64,000 nt of DNA from Bosea sp. ANAM02 (GTDB lineage: Bacteria; Pseudomonadota; Alphaproteobacteria; Rhizobiales; Beijerinckiaceae), in contig NZ_AP022848.1 of assembly GCF_011764485.1 (NCBI RefSeq), positions 1,826,001-1,890,000 on the forward strand, given 5' to 3'. Positions 33,385 through 41,012 of the stretch are shown one piece after another. The translations under genes were made by a program, and so were the position numbers. The number at the start of each line of letters is the position of its first letter. Position 1 is the first letter of the stretch. The notes under the pieces were generated by a model that saw nothing but the letters and a program-made list of their open reading frames with translations, was not told the origin of the DNA and did no database searches.

Positions 33385-34302
33385 CTAGACGCTGTAGTTC
33401 ACGCGACGCTCCACGAAGCGGAACTGCGCGAAGGTCAGGAGCAGGGCGAGCGCCATCAGCACCACGGATTGCGCGGCCGAGGAACCGAGATCGAGCGTGA
33501 CGAAGCCGTCCTGATAGACCTTGTAGACGAGGATCGAGGTGGCGCCGGCCGGCCCGCCGCGCGTGGTCGCGTCGACGATCGCGAAGGTCTCGAACAGCCC
33601 GTAGACGAAGTTGATCACGATCAGGAAGAACAGCGTCGGCGCGATCATCGGCAGCGAGATGCGCAGGAAGCGCTGGATCGGCCCGGCGCCATCCAGATAG
33701 GCGGATTCGAGGATCGACTGGGGCACCGACATCAGCGCCGCGACCAGGAAGATGTAGTTGTAGCAGATGTGCTTCCACGAGGCGGCCATCACCACCAGAG
33801 CGAGCGCATGCCAGGAATTGCGGTTCGGGTCCCAGTCCAGCCTCAACCCCTGCAGCATCTGTGCGACCGGGCCGACGCGGGGATTGAACAGGAAGGCGAG
33901 CATGATGCCGGCGATCGCCGGCGCGATGGCATAGGGCAGCAGCAGCACGGTTCGATAGGCGCCGCGGCCGCGCAGGATGTGGTTCGAGGCGAAGGCGAGG
34001 AGCAGCGCGAGCGACAGGGTCAGCACGTTCTGCGCGATCGTGAAGATCAGCGTGACCTGCGCCGAGGACCAGTAGACGTTGCTGCGGAAGAGCCGCTCGA
34101 AATTCTGGAAGCCGACCCATTGGGTCGTGGCGCCGAACGGATCGGTGAGCTGGAAGGCCTGGATCAGCGCCCTGATCGAGGGGATGAAGAAGAACAGCAG
34201 CAGGATGAAGAGTTGCGGCGCCAGCAGCCAGAATGGCAGGCGCCATTCCCTGAAATGCGCACGCTTCAGGCCGCTTTCCGACTGGCCGTCGCTGGCGCCC
34301 AT
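33385..34302 (-). CDS. ugpA: ABC importer permease, UgpA-like
   Basis: A 305-residue permease with six helices (WRLPFWLLAPQLFILLLFFF at the start). The EAA loop is ILESAYLDGAGPIQRFLRIS followed by LPMIAPT, and NFVYGLFETFAIVDATTRGG is a UgpA landmark. The ATG at 34302 is used; sequence upstream to 34509 overlaps the space after ugpB and is not conserved. It pairs with UgpE. Confidence 0.88.
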   Translation of the reverse strand: MGASDGQSESGLKRAHFREWRLPFWLLAPQLFILLLFFFIPSIRALIQAFQLTDPFGATTQWVGFQNFERLFRSNVYWSSAQVTLIFTIAQNVLTLSLALLLAFASNHILRGRGAYRTVLLLPYAIAPAIAGIMLAFLFNPRVGPVAQMLQGLRLDWDPNRNSWHALALVVMAASWKHICYNYIFLVAALMSVPQSILESAYLDGAGPIQRFLRISLPMIAPTLFFLIVINFVYGLFETFAIVDATTRGGPAGATSILVYKVYQDGFVTLDLGSSAAQSVVLMALALLLTFAQFRFVERRVNYSV

Positions 34303-34375
34303 CACGAAAAGGCGCCGCAGCGGCGAGCGGAGGCGAAGACCGCCACCGCCAGCCGCTGTGGGAAGGCCGGCCGGC

Positions 34376-35689
34376 TTATTTCTTGCCAGCATTGAGCTGC
34401 TCGTAGCGGCGCAGCGCCTCGTTGCCACGCGAAACAGCATCGTCGAGCGCCTGCTGCACGGGCTTGCGGCCGAGGAAGGCGGCCGAAACCTCCTCCATGA
34501 TCGCGACATTGATCTGGTTGCTGTTGCCGATGCGGAAACCGAGCGAGTTGTCGCTAGGCGTGCCGCGCATCAGTTGAACCACGGCGATCTCGCGGGTCGG
34601 GTTCTTCTGGTAGTAGCCCTGCGCCTTGGCCGCCTCATAGGCAGCGGTGGTCACCGGGACGTAGCCCGTCGCCTGATGCCACCAGACCTGCGTGTCGGTC
34701 TTTGCGAGGAAGTCGTAGAAGGCGGCGACGGCCTTGTACTTCTCCGGCGTATGACCCTTCAGGGTCCAGAGCGCGGCGCCGCCGATGACGCTGTTGCGCG
34801 GCTTGACGCCCTGCTCATAGGGGATTTCCGTCGCGCTCCAGTCGAACTTGGCGGCTGCTACCACGGCGGCATGCGAGGCGGTCGAGGCGATGATCGTCGA
34901 GCATTCGCCGGAGGTGAAGAGCTGGATCGGGATGATGCCCTGGCCGGCGAGCTGCATCACGCCCGACGAGACGAGACGCTTCATGCGCTCGACCTGGCCG
35001 ACGAGCTTGCCCTTGTTGAAGACGAAGCTGGTGTCGAGCCCGTCCATGCCGTTGCGCTTGGTCGCATACGGGATGTCGTTCACGGCGCTGTAATTCTCGA
35101 GGAAGCTCCACTCGTAATCGCCGGGGAGCACCATCGCGCATTTCGAGACGCCCTTGGCCTTGATCGCGTCGAGCTGCGGCTCCAGCTCCTGCCAGGTCGC
35201 CCCGGGCTTGTCGAAGCCGGCGGCTTTGAAATGGTCGCGGTTGTAGAACAGGATCGGTGTCGAGGAATTGAACGGCATCGCCTGCAGCTTGCCGTCGATG
35301 GCGTAGTAGCTGACGACCGGCGCGATGAATTTCGAGGCATCGACCGGATGGCCCTGCTGAGCCATCAGCTCGCTCGTGGGGACGATGGCGCCGGAATTCA
35401 CCATGGTCAGGAAGGAGCGCTCGTTCGACTGCACGATCTCGGGCTGGCGCTTGGCGCGGTAAGCCGCGATCGTGCCGTTCAGGACCTCGTCATAGGTGCC
35501 TTTCGCGATCGCCTTGACGACATAGTCCTTCTGCGAGTCGTTGAACTTCTTCACGAGCTCGTCGACGCGCTCGCCGAGCGCGCCGCTCATCGCGTGCCAG
35601 AACTCGATTTCGGTCGCTGCCTGTACGGTGGACATCCCCGCCAGCAGCAGGGCGCCCGCGCCCGCCAAAGCACCATATAAAGGTCGCAT
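34376..35689 (-). CDS. ugpB: ABC importer periplasmic binding protein, UgpB-like
   Basis: A 437-residue solute-binding protein with a signal peptide (MRPLYGALAGAGALLLAGMS, cleavage after VQA). The mature part begins ATEIEFWHAMSGALGERVDE, nearly a signature for UgpB, and contains AMPFNSSTPILFYNRDHFKA and FTSGECSTIIASTA. UgpB binds sn-glycerol-3-phosphate and glycerophosphocholine. The ATG at 35689 follows GAGG. A 35-bp inverted repeat lies about 27-61 bp upstream. Whether the ligand here is glycerol-3-phosphate or a sugar alcohol is open, given the neighbours. Confidence 0.88.
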   Translation of the reverse strand: MRPLYGALAGAGALLLAGMSTVQAATEIEFWHAMSGALGERVDELVKKFNDSQKDYVVKAIAKGTYDEVLNGTIAAYRAKRQPEIVQSNERSFLTMVNSGAIVPTSELMAQQGHPVDASKFIAPVVSYYAIDGKLQAMPFNSSTPILFYNRDHFKAAGFDKPGATWQELEPQLDAIKAKGVSKCAMVLPGDYEWSFLENYSAVNDIPYATKRNGMDGLDTSFVFNKGKLVGQVERMKRLVSSGVMQLAGQGIIPIQLFTSGECSTIIASTASHAAVVAAAKFDWSATEIPYEQGVKPRNSVIGGAALWTLKGHTPEKYKAVAAFYDFLAKTDTQVWWHQATGYVPVTTAAYEAAKAQGYYQKNPTREIAVVQLMRGTPSDNSLGFRIGNSNQINVAIMEEVSAAFLGRKPVQQALDDAVSRGNEALRRYEQLNAGKK

Positions 35690-35715
35690 GTCAAAGCCTC
35701 CCTCATCTGTCTTTT

Positions 35716-35750
35716 GCGAGCATATGCTCTTTGTTGAAGCATATGCTCGC
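35716..35750. promoter_or_regulatory. Operator of the ugp-like operon (35-bp inverted repeat)
   Basis: Arms GCGAGCATATGC (35716-35727) and GCATATGCTCGC (35739-35750), each holding the small palindrome GCATATGC, lie between the SorC regulator stop and ugpB. The same GAGCAT word makes the repeat at 37498-37522, so the SorC-family protein encoded between them is the likely ligand. Confidence 0.65.
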
Positions 35751-35844
35751 ACACTGGCCTGTTATGTCAACCGTTGGTGACGGCTGCATGACAGCCGCGC
35801 GCAATCGCTCGCGCGTGGTGCGGGTGGACGTGGCGGGTGGGGAG

Positions 35845-36792
35845 TCAGTCCGCGAGCAGGGCGCGGGCGGTCTCTTCGTCGGTGACGAGGCCGTTGACGA
35901 TCTTGCCGGTGAGCGCGGCGCGCAGCGGCAGGACCTTGGTCGGGCCCTGGCCGATGCAGATGCGCAGGCGGGCGCTGCCGGGCTCCGGCGGCACGCTCGT
36001 GACGCGCAGATTGGTGCCGCGATCGAGGAAGCGGCCTTCGGCGTCGAAGACCCAGCCGGTCACTTCGCCCACCGCGCCGTGGCGGACCATGTCGAGCAAT
36101 TCGCTGCGATTCATGAAGCCGTCTCGATAAAGCACGGCGTCCTCGCCGATCTGGCTGATGCCCATGACCCAGAGATCGGCCTCGCCGGCGATCGCGCGGA
36201 TGCGGCGGATCGACTCGATCTCGACGAGCTGGGCGCGCTCCTCCGGGCTCGAGACATAGAGCGGCAGCGGCATCGGGAAATGCTGCGCCCTGGTGATCTC
36301 GGCGAGCTTGACCAGCGTGTCGAAGGGGCTGGCCGAGCCATCGGGCGAGATGGTGCCGACCAGCGAAACCAGCCGGTGCAGCGGGCAGGACATCGACGGC
36401 ACGCGCTCGATGCTGGCGCGCATCGAGCGGCCGGTGCCGAGCGCCATGACCAGCGACTTGCGGGAGCGCAGCCAGCGCTCGATCAGCACCCCGCCCAATG
36501 CCGCGATGCCGGACGCTCCGGTATCCGGGGAGCCGTCGGAAGGAGCGACATCGCAATGGATCAGCTCGAACCTGTCGCGTAGCCTGGCGGCGAGATCCAT
36601 GCAGGTGCTGATCGGATGATTCATCCGAAAGCTGATCAGGCCCTCGCTGCGGCAGAGCGAGACCAGGCGCTGCGCCGCCGGGCGCGAGATGTTCAGGATC
36701 TGCGCGATATCGTCCTGCGTGCGACCGGCAATGTAATAGAGCCAGCCGGCGCGAGCGGCGTCGTCGAGGCGGGCGCTGTCGTTCTCGGCCAT
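35845..36792 (-). CDS. SorC/DeoR-family sugar-binding transcriptional regulator
   Basis: A 315-residue regulator. The N-terminal helix-turn-helix is GRTQDDIAQILNISRPAAQR (residues about 25-45). The rest is the SorC effector domain related to sugar isomerases (VMALGTGRSMRASIERVPSM, SLVGTISPDGSASPFDTLVK, DLWVMGISQIGEDAVLYRDG). Such proteins sense a phosphorylated sugar or sugar alcohol. The ATG at 36792 is chosen, 7 bp past the HAD gene stop. It probably acts on the repeats at 35716 and 37498. Confidence 0.88.
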   Translation of the reverse strand: MAENDSARLDDAARAGWLYYIAGRTQDDIAQILNISRPAAQRLVSLCRSEGLISFRMNHPISTCMDLAARLRDRFELIHCDVAPSDGSPDTGASGIAALGGVLIERWLRSRKSLVMALGTGRSMRASIERVPSMSCPLHRLVSLVGTISPDGSASPFDTLVKLAEITRAQHFPMPLPLYVSSPEERAQLVEIESIRRIRAIAGEADLWVMGISQIGEDAVLYRDGFMNRSELLDMVRHGAVGEVTGWVFDAEGRFLDRGTNLRVTSVPPEPGSARLRICIGQGPTKVLPLRAALTGKIVNGLVTDEETARALLAD

Positions 36793-36799
36793 CGCGATC

Positions 36800-37477
36800 T
36801 CAGTGGGGTGCCGGCGCAAGCGCGAGTTCGCGCCAGGATTCGAAGAGGCGATCGGCTCCGGCCGCCATAAGCGCCTGGCGCTGATCGAGCACGGCGAAAT
36901 GGCTGCCGGCGGCGAGGCCGTAGGCGGTCATGCCGGCCGCTTTCGCCGCCGTAACCCCACTGACGCTGTCCTCGATCACGAGGCAGCGGCCAGGCGCGAC
37001 GCCGCGCTCGCGTGCAGCCAGCAGGAAGAGGTCCGGTGCCGGCTTGCCGCGCCGCACGCGCGTCGTGCTGAAGATTCGCCCTTCGAACAGGTCCCAGAGC
37101 TCCGTCTTGCGCAGGCAGGTCTCGATGCGCTCCTCGTCGCTGGACGAAGCCACGCAATAGTCGCTGCCGAGGCCTTCGACGGCATCACGGACGCCTGCGA
37201 CCGGCTGGAGATCGCTCCGGAAGGCGCTGAAGAGCCGGGCCCGCCAGTCCCGCGTGAAATCAGCCGAGGCCGGGCGGCCGGTCATTCTCTCGTAATCCTC
37301 GATGACTGCGCTGGCGGGCCGCCCGAGATAGCGGCGCATGACCGTCTCAAGATCATAGCTCGCATCGAAAGGCGAGAGAATATCGACCAGCGTCCGGCAA
37401 CTGATGGTTTCGCTGTCGACGAGCACGCCGTCGCAATCGAGGATGACGAGGTCGAAGGGCTGGGGCAAAGGGGGCAT
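36800..37477 (-). CDS. HAD-superfamily phosphatase, subfamily IA
   Basis: A 225-residue hydrolase. DLVILDCDGVLVDSETIS is motif I with the Asp nucleophile and the acid Asp, CVASSSDEERIE is motif II with the Ser, and GKPAPDLFLLAARERGVAPG with CLVIEDSVSGVTAAKAAG are motifs III and IV. The cap is of the beta-phosphoglucomutase/phosphosugar phosphatase sort. It likely dephosphorylates a sugar or polyol phosphate, removing an inducer or preventing its build-up, in line with its place before the SorC regulator. Confidence 0.87.
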   Translation of the reverse strand: MPPLPQPFDLVILDCDGVLVDSETISCRTLVDILSPFDASYDLETVMRRYLGRPASAVIEDYERMTGRPASADFTRDWRARLFSAFRSDLQPVAGVRDAVEGLGSDYCVASSSDEERIETCLRKTELWDLFEGRIFSTTRVRRGKPAPDLFLLAARERGVAPGRCLVIEDSVSGVTAAKAAGMTAYGLAAGSHFAVLDQRQALMAAGADRLFESWRELALAPAPH

Positions 37478-37497
37478 CGGGCAACAGTCGATTTGAA

Positions 37498-37522
37498 CGA
37501 ATGCTCACATGAAGAGCATTCG
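37498..37522. promoter_or_regulatory. Operator upstream of the HAD-SorC genes
   Basis: CGAATGCTC (37498-37506) and GAGCATTCG (37514-37522) form a 9-bp-arm inverted repeat between xylB and the HAD gene. The half-site GAGCAT is shared with the repeat at 35716-35750. Confidence 0.6.
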
Positions 37523-37550
37523 CCCTAGTGTCTGTCAAATGTAACCTCGG

Positions 37551-39011
37551 TCAGCGCAGCGCGCGGCTGACCTCCGCAGCGCGGCGCCAGAGGACATGGC
37601 GCTCGGTATAGGCTGCCGCACGGGCAGGGTGCGGCGTGAAGATGTTGGCCTCGCCGGATGGCGGCTTGCAGGTGGCTTCGGGGCTTTCGCCGGTAACGGC
37701 GAGGCGGGCGAGGCGTGCGGCGCCGAAGGCGGCCCCGGTCTCGGACTGGCGGTAGCGCCTGAGCGGCAGGTCCAGCACGTCGGCCATGATCGACAGCCAT
37801 GCATCCGAGCGCGCGCCGCCGCCGATCGCCATGGCCTCGCCGATGGGGGAGGCGCCGGACTCAAGGGCTTCCTTGCCGTCTCGGAAGGCGAAGGCGACGC
37901 CTTCCAGCACTGCTTGCGTCATCGCCTTGCGATCCGCTTCATGGCCGAGACCCGTGAAAGCGCCGCGCAAATGGGGATCGTTATGCGGCGTGCGCTCGCC
38001 GGAAAGATAAGGTGTGAACAGGACGGGCGAGGGGCGTTCGCTCGCTGTGCCGAGTTCCCCAAGCAGGGTAGTTTCGGATTGCCCCGAGACCGAGGCCCAC
38101 CAGCTCAGGCTCGCGGCGGCCGAGAGATGGACGGACATCTGGTGCCAGCGGCCGGGCAGGGCATGGCAGAAGGCATGGACGGCGCTGTCGGCGCGCGGCT
38201 CGAAGCCCGCCGTCGTGCGCCACAGCACGCCGGAGGTGCCGAGCGATAGGAAGCACGATCCCGGCGCGACGGCGCCCAGCCCGATTGCTCCCGCGGCATT
38301 GTCGCCCGCGCCACCGGCAAAAAGGGGCGGGGTGTCGAAGCCGAGTTCCCGAGCGAGATCGGGGCGCAGGCGGCCGGCCGGCTGCGAGCCTTCGACCAGC
38401 GCGGGCATTTGGCTGCGATCGAGCCCGGTTGCGGCGAGCATCCGGTCCGACCAGTCGCGGCCGCCGGTATCGAGCCAGAGCGTACCGGAGGCGTCGGACA
38501 TCTCCTCGATCGCCTCGCCGGTCAGGACGAGCCGGAGATAGGCCTTGGGCAGCAGGACCTTACGCGTGCGCCGGAAGATATCGGGTTCATATTTGCGCAC
38601 CCAGAGCAGCTTGGGCGCGGTGAGGCCGGGCATGGCGATATTGCCGGCGATCGCGCGCGAATCCGGCTCGCTCGCTTCGATCTCGGCGCATTCGGCGGCA
38701 GCGCGGCCATCGTTCCAGAGCATGCAGGGACGCAACGGCTCGTCGCTCTCATCCAGCAGGACTGCGCCATGCATCTGTCCGGAAAGCCCGATGCCGGCGC
38801 AACGACGGAAGGCCTCCGGAGAGGCCGTCTTCAGACTCCGCAAGACCTCCAGCGTGGCACCGATCCAATCGGCGGGATCCTGCTCCGACCACAGCGGTGA
38901 AGGACGAGACACGGCGAGCTCCCGCGTCGCGGTGGCGAGCACGCGCTGCCCGTCATCGACCAGCGCGGCCTTGATGGAGGACGTCCCGAGATCAATGCCG
39001 ATATAGGTCAC
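37551..39011 (-). CDS. xylB: Xylulokinase (FGGY family)
   Basis: A 486-residue sugar kinase: MTYIGIDLGTSSIKAALVDD is the first phosphate motif, GIGLSGQMHGAVLLDESDEP the substrate-side motif typical of XylB (GQMHG), LWLDTGGRDWSDRML follows, and EAMAIGGGARSDAWLSIMAD is the second ATP motif. It phosphorylates D-xylulose, the product of xylitol or D-arabinitol oxidation, feeding the pentose phosphate pathway. The start is GTG at 39011-39009, overlapping the TGA of the upstream dehydrogenase remnant by GTGA, so the gene was once translated together with it. Confidence 0.92.
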   Translation of the reverse strand: MTYIGIDLGTSSIKAALVDDGQRVLATATRELAVSRPSPLWSEQDPADWIGATLEVLRSLKTASPEAFRRCAGIGLSGQMHGAVLLDESDEPLRPCMLWNDGRAAAECAEIEASEPDSRAIAGNIAMPGLTAPKLLWVRKYEPDIFRRTRKVLLPKAYLRLVLTGEAIEEMSDASGTLWLDTGGRDWSDRMLAATGLDRSQMPALVEGSQPAGRLRPDLARELGFDTPPLFAGGAGDNAAGAIGLGAVAPGSCFLSLGTSGVLWRTTAGFEPRADSAVHAFCHALPGRWHQMSVHLSAAASLSWWASVSGQSETTLLGELGTASERPSPVLFTPYLSGERTPHNDPHLRGAFTGLGHEADRKAMTQAVLEGVAFAFRDGKEALESGASPIGEAMAIGGGARSDAWLSIMADVLDLPLRRYRQSETGAAFGAARLARLAVTGESPEATCKPPSGEANIFTPHPARAAAYTERHVLWRRAAEVSRALR

Positions 39012-39146
39012 ATCAGGGCCTGTGGCGCGGGTTCAGCGGTGCTCGTCAGGCAGCCCGCCGGATAGATCATGCTCCTCACCATGCCGTCTTCGTTCCCGGC
39101 ATGGCGGCGGAAGGCGGCTGGTCCCTCGGAAGGCGGAAAGTCTTCA
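39008..39146 (-). pseudogene. 3' remnant of a probable zinc-type polyol dehydrogenase
   Basis: The minus-strand frame ending in TGA at 39010-39008 overlaps the xylB GTG start, the arrangement of a coupled upstream gene. Its last part, EDFPPSEGPAAFRRHAGNED then GMVRSMIYPAG, resembles the C-terminal end of medium-chain zinc alcohol/polyol dehydrogenases (P-L-x-E-x-x-x-A-F). The catalytic and nucleotide-binding parts are missing; upstream sequence belongs to other remnants. Assignment of the family is tentative; loss of the 5' end is clear. Confidence 0.45.
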
Positions 39147-39369
39147 ACAAATGTATCTTCTGATTTACATTGGTTTGCGTCAAGCAGGGCTGCGTGTTGC
39201 AGCGAGCGGAGGTTCGCCGGCAGCCGACTGGTTCGGTGTGCTCTTCGACACAGGCCTTGGTGCTCCGCTGGATCAATCCGCGTTGCGAGGGTTGCCGCCC
39301 TGGCGGAGAACCCGGTTCCAGGCTGGGCAGCGGCGGTCGCTCCGGCCCTGTCGCTGCTCTTCTCAATCA

Positions 39370-39515
39370 GCCTGCCGGCGAAATGCCGCAAGGGCGTATT
39401 GCGCCAGTCCTGCAGCAGCATCGGCCATGCCTCGAGCCCAAGCGCGACCGAGGGGACGTGGATGAATTCGTTGGGGGCGTGGACGTCCTCGTCCTGCAGA
39501 TTGATCGCCGGACGG
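39370..39515 (-). pseudogene. C-terminal remnant of an M20 metallopeptidase
   Basis: Reading the minus strand gives GRPAINLQDEDVHAPNEFIH followed by VPSVALGLEAWPMLLQDW. The words EDVHAPNEF and G.EAW are the C-terminal signature of M20/ArgE-DapE peptidases (H-A-P-N-E). No upstream catalytic domain is present; the match breaks off where the LysR fragment begins on the other strand. It is a fragment left by a deletion or inversion. Confidence 0.6.
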
Positions 39516-39524
39516 CCGGCCGGG

Positions 39525-39953
39525 CAGGGTGGCTTCGTCTTCGAGGATATCGCGCGCGATCAGCTCAAGCTGATCGTGTCCCGCGATCACCCTCTGTTCG
39601 GGCGCGACAGTGTCGGCTGGACCGAGCTGGCCGCGTTCGCGTTTATCGCCATGTCCACGTCTTCCTCCGTTCGACGCCTGACCGATGCCGGCTTTATCCA
39701 CGCCAACCTGCAGACCGTGCCGACTTACGAGGTCGATCAGATTTCCTGTGCCGCTGCGCTGGCTGCGGCCAGTCTCGGTATAACCGCGCTCCCGACGATG
39801 ACATTCGCCATGTTCAATGCCGATGAGCTGACCGTGATCCCGCTGGTCGCCCCAAGGATCGAGCGTAGCATCGGCATGACGTGGTTGAAGGACCGTGCCC
39901 TCTCGGCCAGTGCCATCAAGTTCGTCGCCGTCTTGCGCGACAGGCGCGCTTAA
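39525..39953 (+). pseudogene. 5'-truncated LysR-family regulator (effector domain only)
   Basis: From about 39525 the plus strand encodes GGFVFEDIARDQLKLIVSRD, then SVGWTELAAFAFIAMSTSSS, VPTYEVDQISCAAALAAASL and GITALPTM, ending SASAIKFVAVLRDRRA. This is the second half of a LysR effector domain. The helix-turn-helix and the first half of the effector domain are missing; the in-frame sequence upstream to 39069 has no resemblance to a regulator and lies antisense to the M20 and dehydrogenase remnants. Confidence 0.72.
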
Positions 39954-40190
39954 TCTTCGCCGGGCGAGGCTGCGTAGGCCCGGCTCGTCAGTTCGTGCGG
40001 CGTGAATGCCCGCTTCCGGGTGGCGTGCCATCGCCCTGACCCAGAGCGAATGCGGGATGTCCTCCCCCTGCAAACCCCGCGCGCACCGACCCGCGACGTG
40101 CATGACGATCGGGCCATGCCGATCGGCCGCATCATGAATGCAAGCCTCCACCACATGACATGACCTCAGCCAAAAGAAGCAGCTTGTGAG
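39954..40190. other. Unassigned stretch between the LysR remnant and the GntR gene
   Basis: No gene can be supported. The minus strand has an open frame ending near 39954 with TRKRAFTPHELTSRAYAASP that could be another decayed C-terminus, but I do not recognise it. The GntR operator candidate is at the right end. Confidence 0.4.
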
Positions 40191-40199
40191 ATGTCACAA
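40184..40199. promoter_or_regulatory. Inverted repeat overlapping the GntR start codon
   Basis: TTGTGA (40184-40189) and TCACAA (40194-40199) flank GATG, and the ATG at 40191 lies in the centre. A GntR-family protein binding here would block its own operon. If it is the operator, the true start may be the ATG at 40224. Confidence 0.5.
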
Positions 40200-41012
40200 A
40201 TCGATTGTCAGCGCTCTCTGAGAATGCCACGATCGAGAATGCTCGACGCTTCAGCCTTCGGCCTAACGGCACGCGCCGCATCGGAAAGCCATCTCGCCTT
40301 CGCCGGACGCCGACTCCGGCAGGCGTGCATCGCCTGCGAGCTCGCTCCCGGCTCGTTCGTCCATGAGGCAGAACTGGCGCACCGATACGGTCTCGGCAGA
40401 GCTGCCGTTCGCGTCGCGCTGACGGAACTCGCGGTTTCAGGCCTCGTTTCGCGCCATGCTCGCCAAGGCTGGCAGGTCTCGGAGATCGGCGGCAGCTTGG
40501 CTAGAAGCGTCATCGAGGGACGCCGCCTTCTCGAGCCTGCGCTGCTCGATGCCTCGCTCGATGAGGACCAGAGGATGAATTTGCGAAACTGGCGCGCGAT
40601 GATGCAGGCCCTTGACGGACGCGACGACGCGCAGGCCCGGGCGATGATGCATCGGCTGAACCGGCAGGCACTGGATTTGCTCAGCCGGCAGGTCACCCCG
40701 CTCGTATCGGGCTGGCTGCGCGAATTATGGGATCACGCCGAGCGCTTAACCCGCGCTCTGGAACTTGCCGCGCGCCCTGTGCCCGTCGGCAATCTCGGAC
40801 CCTTTCTCGATGCCCTGCTGGCCGGTGATCGGCCGGCCGGGCTGGCGGCGCTCGTTGCGGATCAGGCTCGCTGCAAGGCGGCCCTTGCCGACGCCTTTCT
40901 CGATGCCGCCCAGCTGGCGCCGGCGCAGGCGCGCAGGCGCAGTCGCGGCGCCCGAACATCGACCTTCCAGCCGTCCCCTTCCAATACCGTCAATGAGGAG
41001 ACTTCGCGATGA
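40191..41012 (+). CDS. GntR-family transcriptional regulator (FadR/FCD type)
   Basis: A 273-residue regulator. The winged helix-turn-helix spans about residues 33-95 (LRQACIACELAPGSFVHEAE, LAHRYGLGRAAVRVALTELA, VSGLVSRHARQGWQVSEI), and the C-terminal half is a helical FCD effector domain (VIEGRRLLEPALLDASLDED, then ARAMMHRLNRQALDLLSRQV). It is the first gene of the peptide-import operon; its stop overlaps the ATG of the binding-protein gene (ATGA). A start at 40224 is an alternative. The effector is probably an imported compound or its product. Confidence 0.84.
   Translation: MSQIDCQRSLRMPRSRMLDASAFGLTARAASESHLAFAGRRLRQACIACELAPGSFVHEAELAHRYGLGRAAVRVALTELAVSGLVSRHARQGWQVSEIGGSLARSVIEGRRLLEPALLDASLDEDQRMNLRNWRAMMQALDGRDDAQARAMMHRLNRQALDLLSRQVTPLVSGWLRELWDHAERLTRALELAARPVPVGNLGPFLDALLAGDRPAGLAALVADQARCKAALADAFLDAAQLAPAQARRRSRGARTSTFQPSPSNTVNEETSR

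Noticed and set aside
39069..39520. Treating the whole 39069-39953 plus-strand frame as one intact LysR gene
   Set aside because: Only the part after about 39525 resembles a LysR protein; there is no helix-turn-helix and the earlier part is antisense to other gene remnants.
40138..40156. A start codon for a small minus-strand gene upstream of the GntR gene
   Set aside because: The open frames there have no ribosome site and no recognisable family; they run into the LysR remnant antisense.
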